A stretch of DNA of 64,000 nucleotides from JABDQW01 sp942492025 (GCA_942492025.1 CALODJ010000006.1:620001-684000); one strand, 5' to 3'. Counted from the stretch's first letter, positions 36,820 through 46,169 are shown. Notes: generated by a model not told the origin, from the sequence alone. Made by a program: numbers and translations.

Positions 36820-37691
36820 AGCAAATATTATATACCATAAGCTTGCTGTTACTATTTGTTACTTCTATACGGGCAAGCAATGACAAGGCGCTGTTCTGGC
36901 AGGCGCAGTCTGAGAAAGCAACGGTGTATCTGCTGGGCTCGATTCACTATGCCGATGAAAGTTTCTATCCGTTGAGGCGGAAAATAGAACAGGCTTTTAA
37001 TTCCTCAGATCACCTTGTCGTCGAATTGAACATCGATGAAGCAAAAGCGAAGCGCTACCGGGATTTGATACAGCAAGAGGGATCATATCAGGGTGATGTG
37101 ACCATCAAGGACAACATATCCGATGAGACTTTCCGTCAGCTGCAATTTCATCTGCAACAACTGGGTATACCGCTCGATATGGTGCACAGGCAGAAACCTG
37201 GTATTTTGGTGTTGACACTCACAGCAGTGCAGGTGATGAAAATGGGGTTTCTGCCGGAGCTGGGTACCGATGCTTATTTTCTGCGCAAGGCATCGAGGAT
37301 CGGCAAGAATATTATCGAGCTCGAGACGGTAGATGAGCAGATCGAGATATTTCTCAATATAACAGATGGCGACCTGTTGCTGCGCGAGGCCATGATTTCA
37401 CTGCATGAGGCCGAGTTGCAGATGATGGATATGGTTATCTGCTGGAAGCGGGGTGATGAGGCATGCATTGAAAGCATATTGTTTGATGATGCACTGACCA
37501 ACTATCCATCATTTGTCAGTATATATGACATTCTGTTCTATCGGCGTAATGAGGATATGGCCAACGACATCAAGACCTTGCTAGACAGTAAGGGCACATA
37601 TTTTGTTGTGATAGGTGCCGGGCATCTGGTTGGAGAGAAAGGTATACCGAATCTGTTGAGAAAGGCGGGTTACGAAGTAAGGCGACGATAG
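36816..37691 (+). CDS. TraB/GumN family protein
   Basis: A 291-residue secreted protein with a signal peptide (about 1-20). The family motif YLLGSIHYADESFYPL appears near residue 34, and the second conserved part is VVIGAGHLVGEKGI close to the C-terminus. The family has two GxxH-type motifs and is thought to resemble metal-dependent hydrolases, but no activity is settled for most bacterial members. It overlaps rsmI by 4 bp, so it is co-translated. In many relatives rnpB and mraZ follow rsmI instead. Confidence 0.85.
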   Translation: MKQILYTISLLLLFVTSIRASNDKALFWQAQSEKATVYLLGSIHYADESFYPLRRKIEQAFNSSDHLVVELNIDEAKAKRYRDLIQQEGSYQGDVTIKDNISDETFRQLQFHLQQLGIPLDMVHRQKPGILVLTLTAVQVMKMGFLPELGTDAYFLRKASRIGKNIIELETVDEQIEIFLNITDGDLLLREAMISLHEAELQMMDMVICWKRGDEACIESILFDDALTNYPSFVSIYDILFYRRNEDMANDIKTLLDSKGTYFVVIGAGHLVGEKGIPNLLRKAGYEVRRR

Positions 37692-38046
37692 GTTCTGCCA
37701 GGTAAAATCTAGCTGAATTACTCAACCTTGGCGAGAAATCCGCACATGTCCTGTACGCTGCCGGCATACATATAACGCGCATTTCTGACAAGGGGGGCGA
37801 GATAATCACGCAGCGATTAGATTCGTAAACGATAATTATGAAGAAGTGGGTTAACAGTGTGTATTCCAGACTTAGTATGTCTTTGTGTATTCAAAGGCCA
37901 AGGGGGGGGCATCGGGTGAGATATGCGGATAAGTCCGCGGAAAACGTGTTGCGCTGTTTTATTGGCTGTCTGTTGCAAGCCCGTGCCAAGCTAGCAGATT
38001 GCCTTGTTGTTCGCGCTGCTGGTTACTAAGGCATACATGAACAGCT
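37692..38046. other. Intergenic region between the TraB/GumN gene and accC
   Basis: 355 bp between two convergent genes. GGCGAGAAATCCGC near 37731 is reminiscent of an end of the composite repeat but is degenerate. A 63-codon open frame at 37838-38029 has no family I recognise and no clear ribosome-binding site. I looked for rnpB, which often sits near rsmI, and found none of its conserved sequence. Confidence 0.3.
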
Positions 38047-39387
38047 TTACATTCCCAGTTTTTTCTCAAGGTAATGAATGTTGGCGCCACCGGCCCTGAA
38101 GGCCGTGTCGGCCATGATCTCGCGGTGCAGATCGATGTTGGTGTGGATGCCGGAGATGTCTATCTCGGACAACGCACCTTCCATGCGTGCAATGGCAACA
38201 TCACGATTACAGCCGTAGGCAATCAATTTTCCAATCATTGAGTCGTAATACGGCGGTACCGTATAACCGCCATAGATATGCGTATCAATACGAATCCCCG
38301 GGCCGCCTGGTGGGTGATAGCGTTCGATCATGCCGGGTGATGGCATGAACGTTTTTGCGTCTTCGGCATTGATACGGCATTCAATAGCATGACCTCTGAT
38401 CTCGATTTCGCTTTGCTTGTAGCGCAGTTTTTCGCCTGAGGCGATATACAGCTGCTCCTTGACGATATCGACACCGGTAATCATTTCTGTCACCGGATGC
38501 TCCACCTGGACACGTGTATTCATCTCAATGAAATAAAATTCGTTGTCCTGGAACAGGAATTCGAAGGTGCCGGCTCCGCGGTAGTTCATTTTTACGCAGG
38601 CATCGACACAGCGTTGACCGATTTTTTTCCGCATACGTTCGGTAATGCCCGGCGCGGGAGCTTCCTCCACCACCTTTTGATGGCGGCGTTGCATCGAGCA
38701 ATCGCGCTCCCCGAGGTGGATAGCGTTACCCTGGCCATCCGAGAGTACCTGAATTTCGACATGGCGAGGCCGTTCGAGGTATTTTTCCATGTACACCATG
38801 TCGTTGCCGAAGGTGGACGCCGCTTCCTGCTTGGTCAAGGCAATTGAATTCAACAGCGTCGCTTCTGAATGAACGACGCGCATTCCGCGACCACCGCCAC
38901 CACCGGCGGCCTTGATAATGATTGGATAGCCGATCTCAGCAGCCAGTTTCATGCTGGTATTGGCATCGCCACCCAGTGGGCCGCCAGAACCGGGAACGCA
39001 GGGAACACCGGCCTGTTCCATGGCGCGAATCGCCTGGACCTTGTCTCCCATGATGCGAATGGTTTCCGGGGAAGGGCCGATAAAGACAAAACCGCTGTCT
39101 TCGACGCGCTCGGCAAAGTCCGCATTTTCGGAGAGAAAGCCGTAACCCGGATGAATCGCAACGGCATCTGTTAACTCGGCTGCACTGATAATCGCCGGCA
39201 CATTCAGGTAACTCTGGTCGGATGGGGCGGGGCCGATGCAAACCGACTCATCGGCGAGGCGCACATGTTTCAGATCACGGTCGGCTTCGGAGTGCACAGC
39301 CACGGTTTTGACGCCAAGCTCCCGGCATGCCCGTAAAATTCGTAGCGCAATCTCGCCACGATTCGCAATAACGACTTTATCTAACAT
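38047..39387 (-). CDS. accC: Acetyl-CoA carboxylase, biotin carboxylase subunit
   Basis: Carboxylates the biotin of AccB using ATP and bicarbonate, the first half of the acetyl-CoA carboxylase reaction. The ATP-grasp glycine loop (AAGGGGGRGMRVV), the EKYLERPRHVEIQVL segment and NTRVQVEHPVTE are all present. The 446-residue length is standard. It follows accB by 7 bp. Confidence 0.98.
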   Translation of the reverse strand: MLDKVVIANRGEIALRILRACRELGVKTVAVHSEADRDLKHVRLADESVCIGPAPSDQSYLNVPAIISAAELTDAVAIHPGYGFLSENADFAERVEDSGFVFIGPSPETIRIMGDKVQAIRAMEQAGVPCVPGSGGPLGGDANTSMKLAAEIGYPIIIKAAGGGGGRGMRVVHSEATLLNSIALTKQEAASTFGNDMVYMEKYLERPRHVEIQVLSDGQGNAIHLGERDCSMQRRHQKVVEEAPAPGITERMRKKIGQRCVDACVKMNYRGAGTFEFLFQDNEFYFIEMNTRVQVEHPVTEMITGVDIVKEQLYIASGEKLRYKQSEIEIRGHAIECRINAEDAKTFMPSPGMIERYHPPGGPGIRIDTHIYGGYTVPPYYDSMIGKLIAYGCNRDVAIARMEGALSEIDISGIHTNIDLHREIMADTAFRAGGANIHYLEKKLGM

Positions 39388-39394
39388 GATTCTG

Positions 39395-39847
39395 TTATTC
39401 GATGATCATCAATGGCTGGCCGTATTCAACCGGCTGCCCATTATCAACAAGTATCGCCTTTACTGTTCCGGTAACTTCGGCCTCGATCTGATTCAGTATC
39501 TTCATGGCTTCGACTATGCATATGGTGTCGCCTTCAGCCACACTGGTACCGACAGAGGCAAAGGGTTTGGCGCTGGGTGACGGTGAGCTGTAGAAAGTGC
39601 CAACCATGGGGGATTTGACGATATGCCCGCTTGGCAGTTCAGCTTCGCCATCATTCCTGGTTGCCGCTGCGTCTGCTGCGACCGGGGGTGCAGCTGCGGG
39701 TGCTGGCGCATAGCTAACGGGGGCTGGTGCTGGGTTCGAGCCGTACCTTGATATTCGTACGGACTCTTCACCCTCGTTGATTTCGAGTTCAGCAATGCCG
39801 GATTCTTCCAGCAGCTCGATCAGTTTTTTAACCTTGCGTATATCCAT
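39395..39847 (-). CDS. accB: Biotin carboxyl carrier protein of acetyl-CoA carboxylase
   Basis: Carries the biotin that shuttles CO2 between AccC and the transferase. From the ATG at 39847 (MDIRKVKKLIELLEESG, the family N-terminus) it is 150 residues. An Ala/Pro linker (about 38-65) joins the N-terminal segment to the biotinyl domain, where Lys116 in EAMKILN is biotinylated. The reading frame is open 37 codons further upstream, without similarity. accB is normally followed by accC, as here. Confidence 0.97.
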   Translation of the reverse strand: MDIRKVKKLIELLEESGIAELEINEGEESVRISRYGSNPAPAPVSYAPAPAAAPPVAADAAATRNDGEAELPSGHIVKSPMVGTFYSSPSPSAKPFASVGTSVAEGDTICIVEAMKILNQIEAEVTGTVKAILVDNGQPVEYGQPLMIIE

Positions 39848-39999
39848 CAGGATTAGCCTTTCCTCATTTATGAAACCGTCATTTTCGCGCGGACTCTGGC
39901 GGTGCTGTGGCGAAGACAGCCATGCCGGCTGCAGAGTCGTGCAATTGTGGGGGTTCAAAGTGTGTTATTAATTTCCAGTGATTGTTGTCAATCATCGTG

Positions 40000-40452
40000 T
40001 CAATCAGTGTCGTCGCCAGAAATTCGGGCGAGTGCCGCATGTAACGCGAGCTCATAACCCAGTGCGCCCAGGCCAGTAACAACGCCGACCGCGATATCCG
40101 AGAAATAGGAGTGTTCTCGAAAGCGTTCGCGTGCGTGCACATTGGAGAGGTGGATCTCGATAAAAGGGATATTCACACCACTCAGGGCATCGCGCAGCGC
40201 TACACTGGTATGCGTAAACGCAGCTGGATTGATCAAAATAAACCGCACACCCTGCTGTCCGGCTCGATGGATGCAATCGATCAACTCGGATTCTGCATTG
40301 CTTTGTACACAATTGAGACTGTAGCCTCGCTCAGAGGCCAGATGTTCAAGTCTCTGGCAAATGCTCGCCAGTGTATCCCGTCCGTAATGGTCTGGTTCTC
40401 GCGTACCCAGTAAATTCAGATTCGGACCATTGATAACGAGCAGGTCAGGCAT
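40000..40452 (-). CDS. aroQ: 3-dehydroquinate dehydratase, type II
   Basis: Third step of the shikimate pathway. The 150-residue length and GPNLNLLGTREPDHYG N-terminus are typical of the dodecameric type II enzyme. The FILINPAAFTHTSVALRDAL and EIHLSNVHARERFR segments carry conserved Asn, His and Arg residues. It lies about 150 bp upstream of accB, in the common aroQ-accB-accC order. Confidence 0.97.
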   Translation of the reverse strand: MPDLLVINGPNLNLLGTREPDHYGRDTLASICQRLEHLASERGYSLNCVQSNAESELIDCIHRAGQQGVRFILINPAAFTHTSVALRDALSGVNIPFIEIHLSNVHARERFREHSYFSDIAVGVVTGLGALGYELALHAALARISGDDTD

Positions 40453-40585
40453 ATAATTGTATTATCGTTAGCCGCCACAGGGGTCAATGCGTACAATTGT
40501 GCATAAAATCGGCGTAACTGTCTACTATTTGTGTAATATGGTCGCGAACTTGCTAAAAACTCGTTAGTACAGTTGTGTTCTGTTA

Positions 40586-41134
40586 TCAAACGCTCAGACC
40601 AAGTTCCTTGAGGATGGATATTAAGCGGTTTTTGCTGAGTTCTCCAGTGATCGTGTGGGTAATTTTACCGTTTTTGTCGATAATGGCACTGAAAGGCAGG
40701 CCGCCAATACTGTTACCATACTTCTGTGAAAGCTCGATCGCCTCGATTTCGCCAGCCATGACAGGATAGTTCATGGCCATTTTTGCGGCGAAATCCCTGA
40801 CCTCATTCTCATCGTCGACGGCAATGCCGATGATCTGAAATCCGCGGTTTTGCAGTTGCTGCTGGACCTCGATAAAGTCGGGAATTTCCTTCAGGCAGGG
40901 CGGACACCAGGTGGCCCAGAAGTTCAATAATATGACCTGGCCGTCCCAATCCTTGATATTGCGCATTTTGCCATCAATATCGACCATGGCGAATTCAGTA
41001 CGTTGTGTTCCAATAACTGCAGTGTCAGTCTGGGGTGCAGCAGTATGGTTAGATGACAGGTAACGCTGCAAAACAAAGCCGGAGACGCCGGCGATTGCCA
41101 TCGTGACAATAAAAATGATGGTTTTCTTCATCAC
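40586..41134 (-). CDS. TlpA/ResA-like membrane-anchored thioredoxin
   Basis: Periplasmic thiol-disulfide protein of 182 residues. An N-terminal membrane anchor (about 4-22) leads into a thioredoxin/AhpC-TSA fold with the active site WCPPC (Cys77, Cys80). The cis-Pro region is SIGGLPFSAI. Such proteins reduce disulfides for cytochrome c maturation or other periplasmic clients. It lies 40 bp downstream of dsbD, which probably supplies its electrons. Confidence 0.9.
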   Translation of the reverse strand: MMKKTIIFIVTMAIAGVSGFVLQRYLSSNHTAAPQTDTAVIGTQRTEFAMVDIDGKMRNIKDWDGQVILLNFWATWCPPCLKEIPDFIEVQQQLQNRGFQIIGIAVDDENEVRDFAAKMAMNYPVMAGEIEAIELSQKYGNSIGGLPFSAIIDKNGKITHTITGELSKNRLISILKELGLSV

Positions 41135-41173
41135 AAAAAAATGACCAGTGAGTATGGCGGTGTAGTGAACGGG

Positions 41174-43024
41174 CTAGTTTAACGCACGCTCGACGTGGGC
41201 ACTGAACCTGTCTGCTGGCATAAACCCGACGACACGAAAATTCTTGCGTTCGTTGCCGACTTTATCAAAAAACATGATCGAGGGTGGCCCAATTATGCCG
41301 AAATGTTTGTACAGTGCCTTGTCCTGCTCATCATTGGGCGTGACATCCGCCTGCAACAGCACCGTCCCTGCAAGCGCCTGTTGTACGGCCGGGTCAGTAA
41401 AGGTGAATGCTTCCATCTCTTTGCATGAGATGCACCAGTCGGCATAAAAATCGAGCATTACGGTCTTGCCCTGCGCGCTGGCCTGCGCCAGCGCCGCATT
41501 GAAGCCATCGAGCCCCTTTATTTGTGTGAACGCCAGGTGTGACTGTTCAGTGCTGCCAGCGCCCGACACGGCGATGCCCTTGAGCGGGTTGAACACATCG
41601 CGACCGCCCGCCGCCAGGCCGATGATCAGGACAATGCCGTAGACCAGGAATATTAGCCCAGTACCTTTCCAAACCTTGCGCCAGCCTGACGCGCCTTCGG
41701 GTAGTGTGTCAATAGCGCCCATGTAAACGGCCGAAACGATGAGCAGGGCAGCCCATAAGACCATCGTCAGTGCCGGTGGGGCGACGCGTTCCAGCATCCA
41801 GATGCCCAGGCCGAGCAGCAACACGCCAAATACGGCTTTGACGGCATCCATCCAGGCACCGGCTTTGGGCAGTATCTTTCCGGCAGAGGCGCCGATTGCC
41901 AGCAACGGTGCGCCCATACCCATACTGAGCGAGAACAGTGCGAGGCCGCCCAGCACGGCGTCGCCGGTCTCGGCGATATAGATCAATGCACCGACCAGGG
42001 GCGCAGTCACACACGGTCCGACGATCAGCGCTGACAGAAAGCCCATGATGGCGACGCCGGTCAGGGTGCCGCCCTGCTGGCTGTTGCTGATCTGAGTGAT
42101 CTTGCTCTGGATCGAAGCAGGCATCTGCAGTTCGTAGAAGCCGAACATCGAGAACGACAGTGCGATAAAAATCGCCACGAATATACTGATGATCCAGGGG
42201 TTCTGGAACCAGGCCTGGATGTTTTCACCCGAAAGTCCGACCAGGATGCCGACCACGGTGTAGGTCAGAGCCATGGCCAGCACATAGACCAGAGACAGCA
42301 TAAAGGTGCCTCTGACGGTCTGATTGTCACCCTGGCCGACGATAATGCCCATCAGGATCGGGATCATCGGAAACACGCAGGGGGTCAATGCCAGCAGCAG
42401 TCCTGCACCGAAAAATATCAGAATGGTCAGCCAGGTGTCACCCTGCTTGAGGGTGTTGGACATTCGGTCCTGTTCTGAGACGATTTCTGCGTCTGCGGTA
42501 TTTCTTGCGTCAACGACCTCCTGATCCGCACTCGCTGAGCCAATAATATCCGGCAGGCGCACGTTGATTTCGCGCGTTTGAGGCGGATAACAGATGCCGG
42601 AAATTTCAGAGCAGCCCTGGTACTTGACCTTGAAAATGGCATCTTTGGCCCCACCTGTAGATGTTATGGGTAGTGCGACTTCAGCTGAGTCGTGATACAC
42701 GTACAGTAATTTGTTGAATATTGGATCCTGTTTTTCCTCACCGGGTTGCAGCGCCAGGGATCCGGTTTTGACATTCTCGGTTGCCGCGATGATGGCCATC
42801 TTGTCCTGGTAGAGGTAATGTCCCTCGGCGATGACCCAGCGCGCGACGAAACGATCACCCACCATCTCTGTGCTGAGCTGGAAAGCGTCGTCAACCTCGA
42901 GGATGTCATCCTGACCACCAAATCCGAGATCGTCGAGCAGGTCGACTGACTGGGCGGGAATGGCCGCTGTAAGTGACGCGATGGCAAACAGCAGAACGTG
43001 AAAATTATTTTTTATCTGGTTCAT
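41174..43024 (-). CDS. dsbD: Thiol:disulfide interchange protein DsbD
   Basis: Moves electrons from cytoplasmic thioredoxin across the inner membrane to periplasmic thioredoxin-like proteins. From the ATG at 43024 it is about 616 residues: a signal peptide (about 1-23), the N-terminal immunoglobulin-like domain (about 30-165, with the CSEISGICYPP Cys pair), eight membrane helices (with TPCVFPM and GPCVTAPL holding the redox Cys) and a C-terminal thioredoxin domain (ADWCISCKEME). In-frame ATGs exist upstream. The TlpA-like partner follows at once. Confidence 0.96.
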   Translation of the reverse strand: MNQIKNNFHVLLFAIASLTAAIPAQSVDLLDDLGFGGQDDILEVDDAFQLSTEMVGDRFVARWVIAEGHYLYQDKMAIIAATENVKTGSLALQPGEEKQDPIFNKLLYVYHDSAEVALPITSTGGAKDAIFKVKYQGCSEISGICYPPQTREINVRLPDIIGSASADQEVVDARNTADAEIVSEQDRMSNTLKQGDTWLTILIFFGAGLLLALTPCVFPMIPILMGIIVGQGDNQTVRGTFMLSLVYVLAMALTYTVVGILVGLSGENIQAWFQNPWIISIFVAIFIALSFSMFGFYELQMPASIQSKITQISNSQQGGTLTGVAIMGFLSALIVGPCVTAPLVGALIYIAETGDAVLGGLALFSLSMGMGAPLLAIGASAGKILPKAGAWMDAVKAVFGVLLLGLGIWMLERVAPPALTMVLWAALLIVSAVYMGAIDTLPEGASGWRKVWKGTGLIFLVYGIVLIIGLAAGGRDVFNPLKGIAVSGAGSTEQSHLAFTQIKGLDGFNAALAQASAQGKTVMLDFYADWCISCKEMEAFTFTDPAVQQALAGTVLLQADVTPNDEQDKALYKHFGIIGPPSIMFFDKVGNERKNFRVVGFMPADRFSAHVERALN

Positions 43025-43131
43025 GATCATATGTTTTATGACAAAGTATGAGATAGTTAGATCCGTTCGGTTAGTGCGGTATAACGCCGGCAAACATTCA
43101 GTGAACTGAATAATAACAGAGTAAAATCATT

Positions 43132-43596
43132 ATGTTACGAATTTGGCCCGTTCTCTTCATCGTCATTCCGCTGGTCGAGCTCTATCTTATTATAGAAGTT
43201 GGCGGTGTGATTGGTGCGTTCTGGACCGTATTGCTGGTGGTTATGACGGCCGTTATCGGGGTGAGTTTACTGAAATTACAGGGATTGAATACACTGAATA
43301 GGGCGCGCGAAAGTATGGAGAGGGGCAGTATGCCTGCGATGGAAATGATGGAAGGCATGGTATTGGCGATCGGCGGTGCCCTCTTGATCACACCCGGATT
43401 CATAACGGATACGCTTGGCTTCATGTGCCTGATACCGGTGACCCGAAGGGCCATGATCCGCTACCTCGTCAGTCGATCGGTAGTCAATGTCCAGGGCTTC
43501 CACGCCCACAGCGCTCGGCAGAGCGGATCTAGCTACCACGATCAGCAGCAGCGCCATGGCCGTACGATAGAGGGTGAGTTCCATCGCGATGACTGA
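43132..43596 (+). CDS. fxsA: FxsA family membrane protein
   Basis: Inner-membrane protein of 154 residues with several hydrophobic stretches (about 4-22, 25-45, 72-110) and a polar C-terminal tail rich in His, Gln and Arg. FxsA was named for easing exclusion of phage T7 by the F plasmid when overproduced; its normal role is unknown. It commonly lies upstream of groESL in gammaproteobacteria, as here. Confidence 0.92.
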   Translation: MLRIWPVLFIVIPLVELYLIIEVGGVIGAFWTVLLVVMTAVIGVSLLKLQGLNTLNRARESMERGSMPAMEMMEGMVLAIGGALLITPGFITDTLGFMCLIPVTRRAMIRYLVSRSVVNVQGFHAHSARQSGSSYHDQQQRHGRTIEGEFHRDD

Positions 43597-43655
43597 ACTG
43601 GGCTCTGAGACGAATGGCACTTACTTGAGCTGAAAATGCACTGTTTTCCAGTAAA

Positions 43656-43807
43656 TTCGTCATTGCGAGGCACGAAGCATGACATTCCTGGAGAATGTAA
43701 CGCACAAAGTGCGGCCCCAAAGGGGCAACACACGGGCTTGATTTGTAATCTTCTGAAACGCCCGCTACAGTGAGATTGCCACGTCGCTGTCGCTCCTCGC
43801 AATGACG
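43656..43807. repeat. Palindromic repeat, type C, between fxsA and groES
   Basis: A 152-bp element with perfect 13-bp terminal inverted repeats, CGTCATTGCGAGG and CCTCGCAATGACG. Short repeats with such CGTCATTGCGAG ends are widespread in Proteobacteria. It lies upstream of the groE promoters and downstream of fxsA. The rest of the 474-bp gap holds the groE control region. Confidence 0.85.
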
Positions 43808-43918
43808 CTACTCCAATCATTTTATGCTTAAGTAAGCGGCATTAGGGCCTGAGACCATACGTCTTTAAGACCTGCCGAGCGGCCGGTGTCAGCCCTGTCA
43901 GAAATTTTCGCATTCTAC

Positions 43919-43947
43919 CCTTGTAATTTGTTTTCATGCCCCCACTG
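43919..43947 (+). promoter_or_regulatory. Sigma-32-type promoter of groESL
   Basis: CCCTTGTA (the CTTG starts at 43921) followed after 13 bp by CCCCCACT at 43940-43947 resembles the sigma-32 consensus of CTTGAA and CCCCAT. It is about 125 bp before the groES ATG. A sigma-70-like promoter with a CIRCE element lies further downstream. Confidence 0.55.
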
Positions 43948-43994
43948 ATGGTAGCAGTCATGAGGTAGACGATTCTGCAAGGCAGAAATCGGCC

Positions 43995-44022
43995 TTGACT
44001 CTGATACTTTCGTCGTTATCAT
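43995..44022 (+). promoter_or_regulatory. Sigma-70-type promoter of groESL
   Basis: TTGACT at 43995-44000 and TATCAT at 44017-44022 are 16 bp apart. The CIRCE operator begins at the last base of the -10 box, so HrcA binding would block the start site. Confidence 0.65.
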
Positions 44023-44048
44023 TAGCACTCACTTAGTTAGAGTGCTAA
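44022..44048 (+). promoter_or_regulatory. CIRCE operator (HrcA binding site)
   Basis: TTAGCACTC, nine bases, then GAGTGCTAA: a perfect 9-9-9 CIRCE inverted repeat, 22 bp upstream of the groES ATG. CIRCE is bound by the heat-inducible repressor HrcA, whose gene is not in the window. It implies that groESL is repressed at normal temperature and released on heat shock. Confidence 0.95.
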
Positions 44049-44070
44049 TTTTTCAAGAGGATATAAATAC

Positions 44071-44361
44071 ATGAATATACGTCCGTTACACGACCGTGTT
44101 GTGGTCAAACGTATGGAAGAAGAACGCACCAGTGCCGGTGGTATTGTGATCCCAGACTCTGCAGCAGAAAAACCTCAAAAGGGTGAAATCGTGGCTGTAG
44201 GTAACGGCAAGGTCACAGACAGCGGTGAAGTGCGTGCACTGGATGTAAAAGTAGGTGATCAGGTTCTGTTCGGCAAATATTCCGGTACAGAAATCAAGGT
44301 CGATGGTGAAGATGTGCTGATCATGAAGGAAGAAGACATCCTGGGTGTCCTTGCAGCGTAA
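44071..44361 (+). CDS. groES: Co-chaperonin GroES
   Basis: Seven-fold lid of the GroEL chamber, 96 residues. It begins MNIRPLHDRVVVKRMEEE; the mobile loop that contacts GroEL follows (about 16-32), and the KYSGTEIKVDGEDVLIMKE region is conserved. It is controlled by CIRCE and probably sigma-32. groEL follows after 30 bp. Confidence 0.98.
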   Translation: MNIRPLHDRVVVKRMEEERTSAGGIVIPDSAAEKPQKGEIVAVGNGKVTDSGEVRALDVKVGDQVLFGKYSGTEIKVDGEDVLIMKEEDILGVLAA

Positions 44362-44391
44362 TTAAACAGAGAGAGTTGAGAGGAAAATATA

Positions 44392-46026
44392 ATGTCAGCT
44401 AAAGAAGTAAGATTTAGTGATGACGCGCGTGGTCGCATGATCAGGGGTGTTAACATACTGGCCGATGCGGTCAAGGTCACACTGGGCCCGAAAGGCCGTA
44501 ATGTCGTACTGGAAAAAGCTTTCGGTGCGCCGACCGTCACCAAAGACGGTGTTTCAGTTGCCAAGGAAATCGAACTGGAAGACAAGTTCGAGAATATGGG
44601 TGCGCAAATGGTGAAGGAAGTCTCTTCACAGACGTCAGATGTGGCTGGCGACGGCACCACCACGGCGACTGTACTGGCACAGGGTATCGTTCGCGAGGGT
44701 ATGAAATCCGTTTCTGCCGGTATGAACCCGATGGACCTGAAGCGTGGAATCGACAAGGCTGTTCTTGCAGCTGTTGAGGCATTGCAGAGCCAGTCAAAAC
44801 CATGTGACACTAGTGAAGCTATTGCACAGGTAGGTACTATCTCTGCCAACTCCGACAGCACAGTCGGTAACATCATTGCTGAAGCAATGGAGAAAGTTGG
44901 TAAAGAAGGCGTTATCACCGTTGAAGAAGGTACTTCACTGGCAGATGAGCTGGATATCGTAGAAGGTATGCAGTTTGATCGCGGTTACCTGTCGCCCTAC
45001 TTCGTCAACAACCAGGACAACATGAGTGCGGAACTTGAAGATCCATACATTCTGTTGTTCGACAAGAAAATCTCGAACATTCGCGACCTACTACCCGTTC
45101 TGGAAAATGTTGCCAAGTCCGGCAAGCCATTGCTGATCATTGCTGAAGACGTTGAAGGTGAAGCCCTGGCGACACTGGTTGTCAACAGCATGCGTGGTAT
45201 CGTCAAGGTTGCAGCAGTTAAAGCACCAGGCTTCGGTGATCGCCGTAAAGCCATGCTGGAGGACCTCGCTGTTCTTACCGGCGCTACAGTTATTTCAGAA
45301 GAAGTTGGCCTGTCACTCGAAAAGGCTACACTGGATGACCTGGGAAATGCCAAGCGCATTACCGTCAGCAAGGAAAACACAACTGTTATTGATGGTGCTG
45401 GCCAGGCTGCTGACATTCAGGCACGTGTATCACAGATTCGCGTTCAGATCGAAGAGGCAACTTCAGATTACGACCGCGAAAAACTACAGGAACGTGTAGC
45501 CAAGCTGGCTGGCGGTGTCGCAGTGATCAAGGTGGGTGCTGCAACTGAAGTTGAAATGAAAGAGAAGAAGGCCCGTGTTGAAGACGCGCTGCATGCAACG
45601 CGTGCTGCTGTTGAAGAGGGCATCGTGCCGGGTGGTGGTGTTGCGCTGATTCGTGCCTGTGCAGCAATCAAGGGTATGAAAGGTGACAACCATGATCAGG
45701 ACATCGGTATAACAATTGCACTGCGTGCAATGGAGGATCCGTTGCGCCAGATCGTCAGCAATGCAGGCGATGAAGCTTCTGTCGTGCTTGCCAAGGTGGC
45801 AGAAGGTAAAGGTAACTTCGGTTACAACGCTGCAAGCGGTGAGTATGGTGACATGGTTGAAATGGGCATTCTTGATCCAACCAAGGTAGCTCGTTCAGCA
45901 TTGCAGAATGCATCATCGGTTGCAGGCCTGCTCATCACCACCGAGTGCATGGTTGCAGAACTGCCAAAGGAAGAAGCCGGTGCGCCTGACATGGGCGGCA
46001 TGGGCGGTATGGGCGGTATGATGTAA
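44392..46026 (+). CDS. groEL: Chaperonin GroEL
   Basis: Tetradecameric ATP-driven folding chamber, 544 residues, full length. The ATP-binding motif GDGTTTATVLAQ and the C-terminal Gly-Gly-Met repeats, which line the cavity floor, are present. A single copy is seen here, co-transcribed with groES and ended by a strong intrinsic terminator. Confidence 0.99.
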   Translation: MSAKEVRFSDDARGRMIRGVNILADAVKVTLGPKGRNVVLEKAFGAPTVTKDGVSVAKEIELEDKFENMGAQMVKEVSSQTSDVAGDGTTTATVLAQGIVREGMKSVSAGMNPMDLKRGIDKAVLAAVEALQSQSKPCDTSEAIAQVGTISANSDSTVGNIIAEAMEKVGKEGVITVEEGTSLADELDIVEGMQFDRGYLSPYFVNNQDNMSAELEDPYILLFDKKISNIRDLLPVLENVAKSGKPLLIIAEDVEGEALATLVVNSMRGIVKVAAVKAPGFGDRRKAMLEDLAVLTGATVISEEVGLSLEKATLDDLGNAKRITVSKENTTVIDGAGQAADIQARVSQIRVQIEEATSDYDREKLQERVAKLAGGVAVIKVGAATEVEMKEKKARVEDALHATRAAVEEGIVPGGGVALIRACAAIKGMKGDNHDQDIGITIALRAMEDPLRQIVSNAGDEASVVLAKVAEGKGNFGYNAASGEYGDMVEMGILDPTKVARSALQNASSVAGLLITTECMVAELPKEEAGAPDMGGMGGMGGMM

Positions 46027-46050
46027 GCTGCTCTTTCACGAGCCTTTAGC

Positions 46051-46087
46051 AAAAAAGCCTCGTTGGCAACAACGGGGCTTTTTTATT
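46051..46087 (+). terminator. Intrinsic terminator of groESL
   Basis: Stem AAAAAGCCTCGTTG / CAACGGGGCTTTTT, with a GCAA loop and one G-T pair, followed by a T-rich run. It lies 25 bp after the groEL stop. Confidence 0.92.
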
Positions 46088-46169
46088 TTTGCCGGCTAAC
46101 AGGTGGCACATGCACATGATAATAAATGATTAGAATACCCATATCGTCGACTTCATATAGGTCATCATC

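Noticed and set aside
37838..38029. Possible 63-codon gene with start MKKWVNSVY
   Set aside because: It has no clear ribosome-binding site, family or operon context, so I mention it only in the intergenic entry.
37692..38046. RNase P RNA (rnpB), which often lies near rsmI
   Set aside because: None of the conserved rnpB core sequence is present and the gap is too short on its better part.
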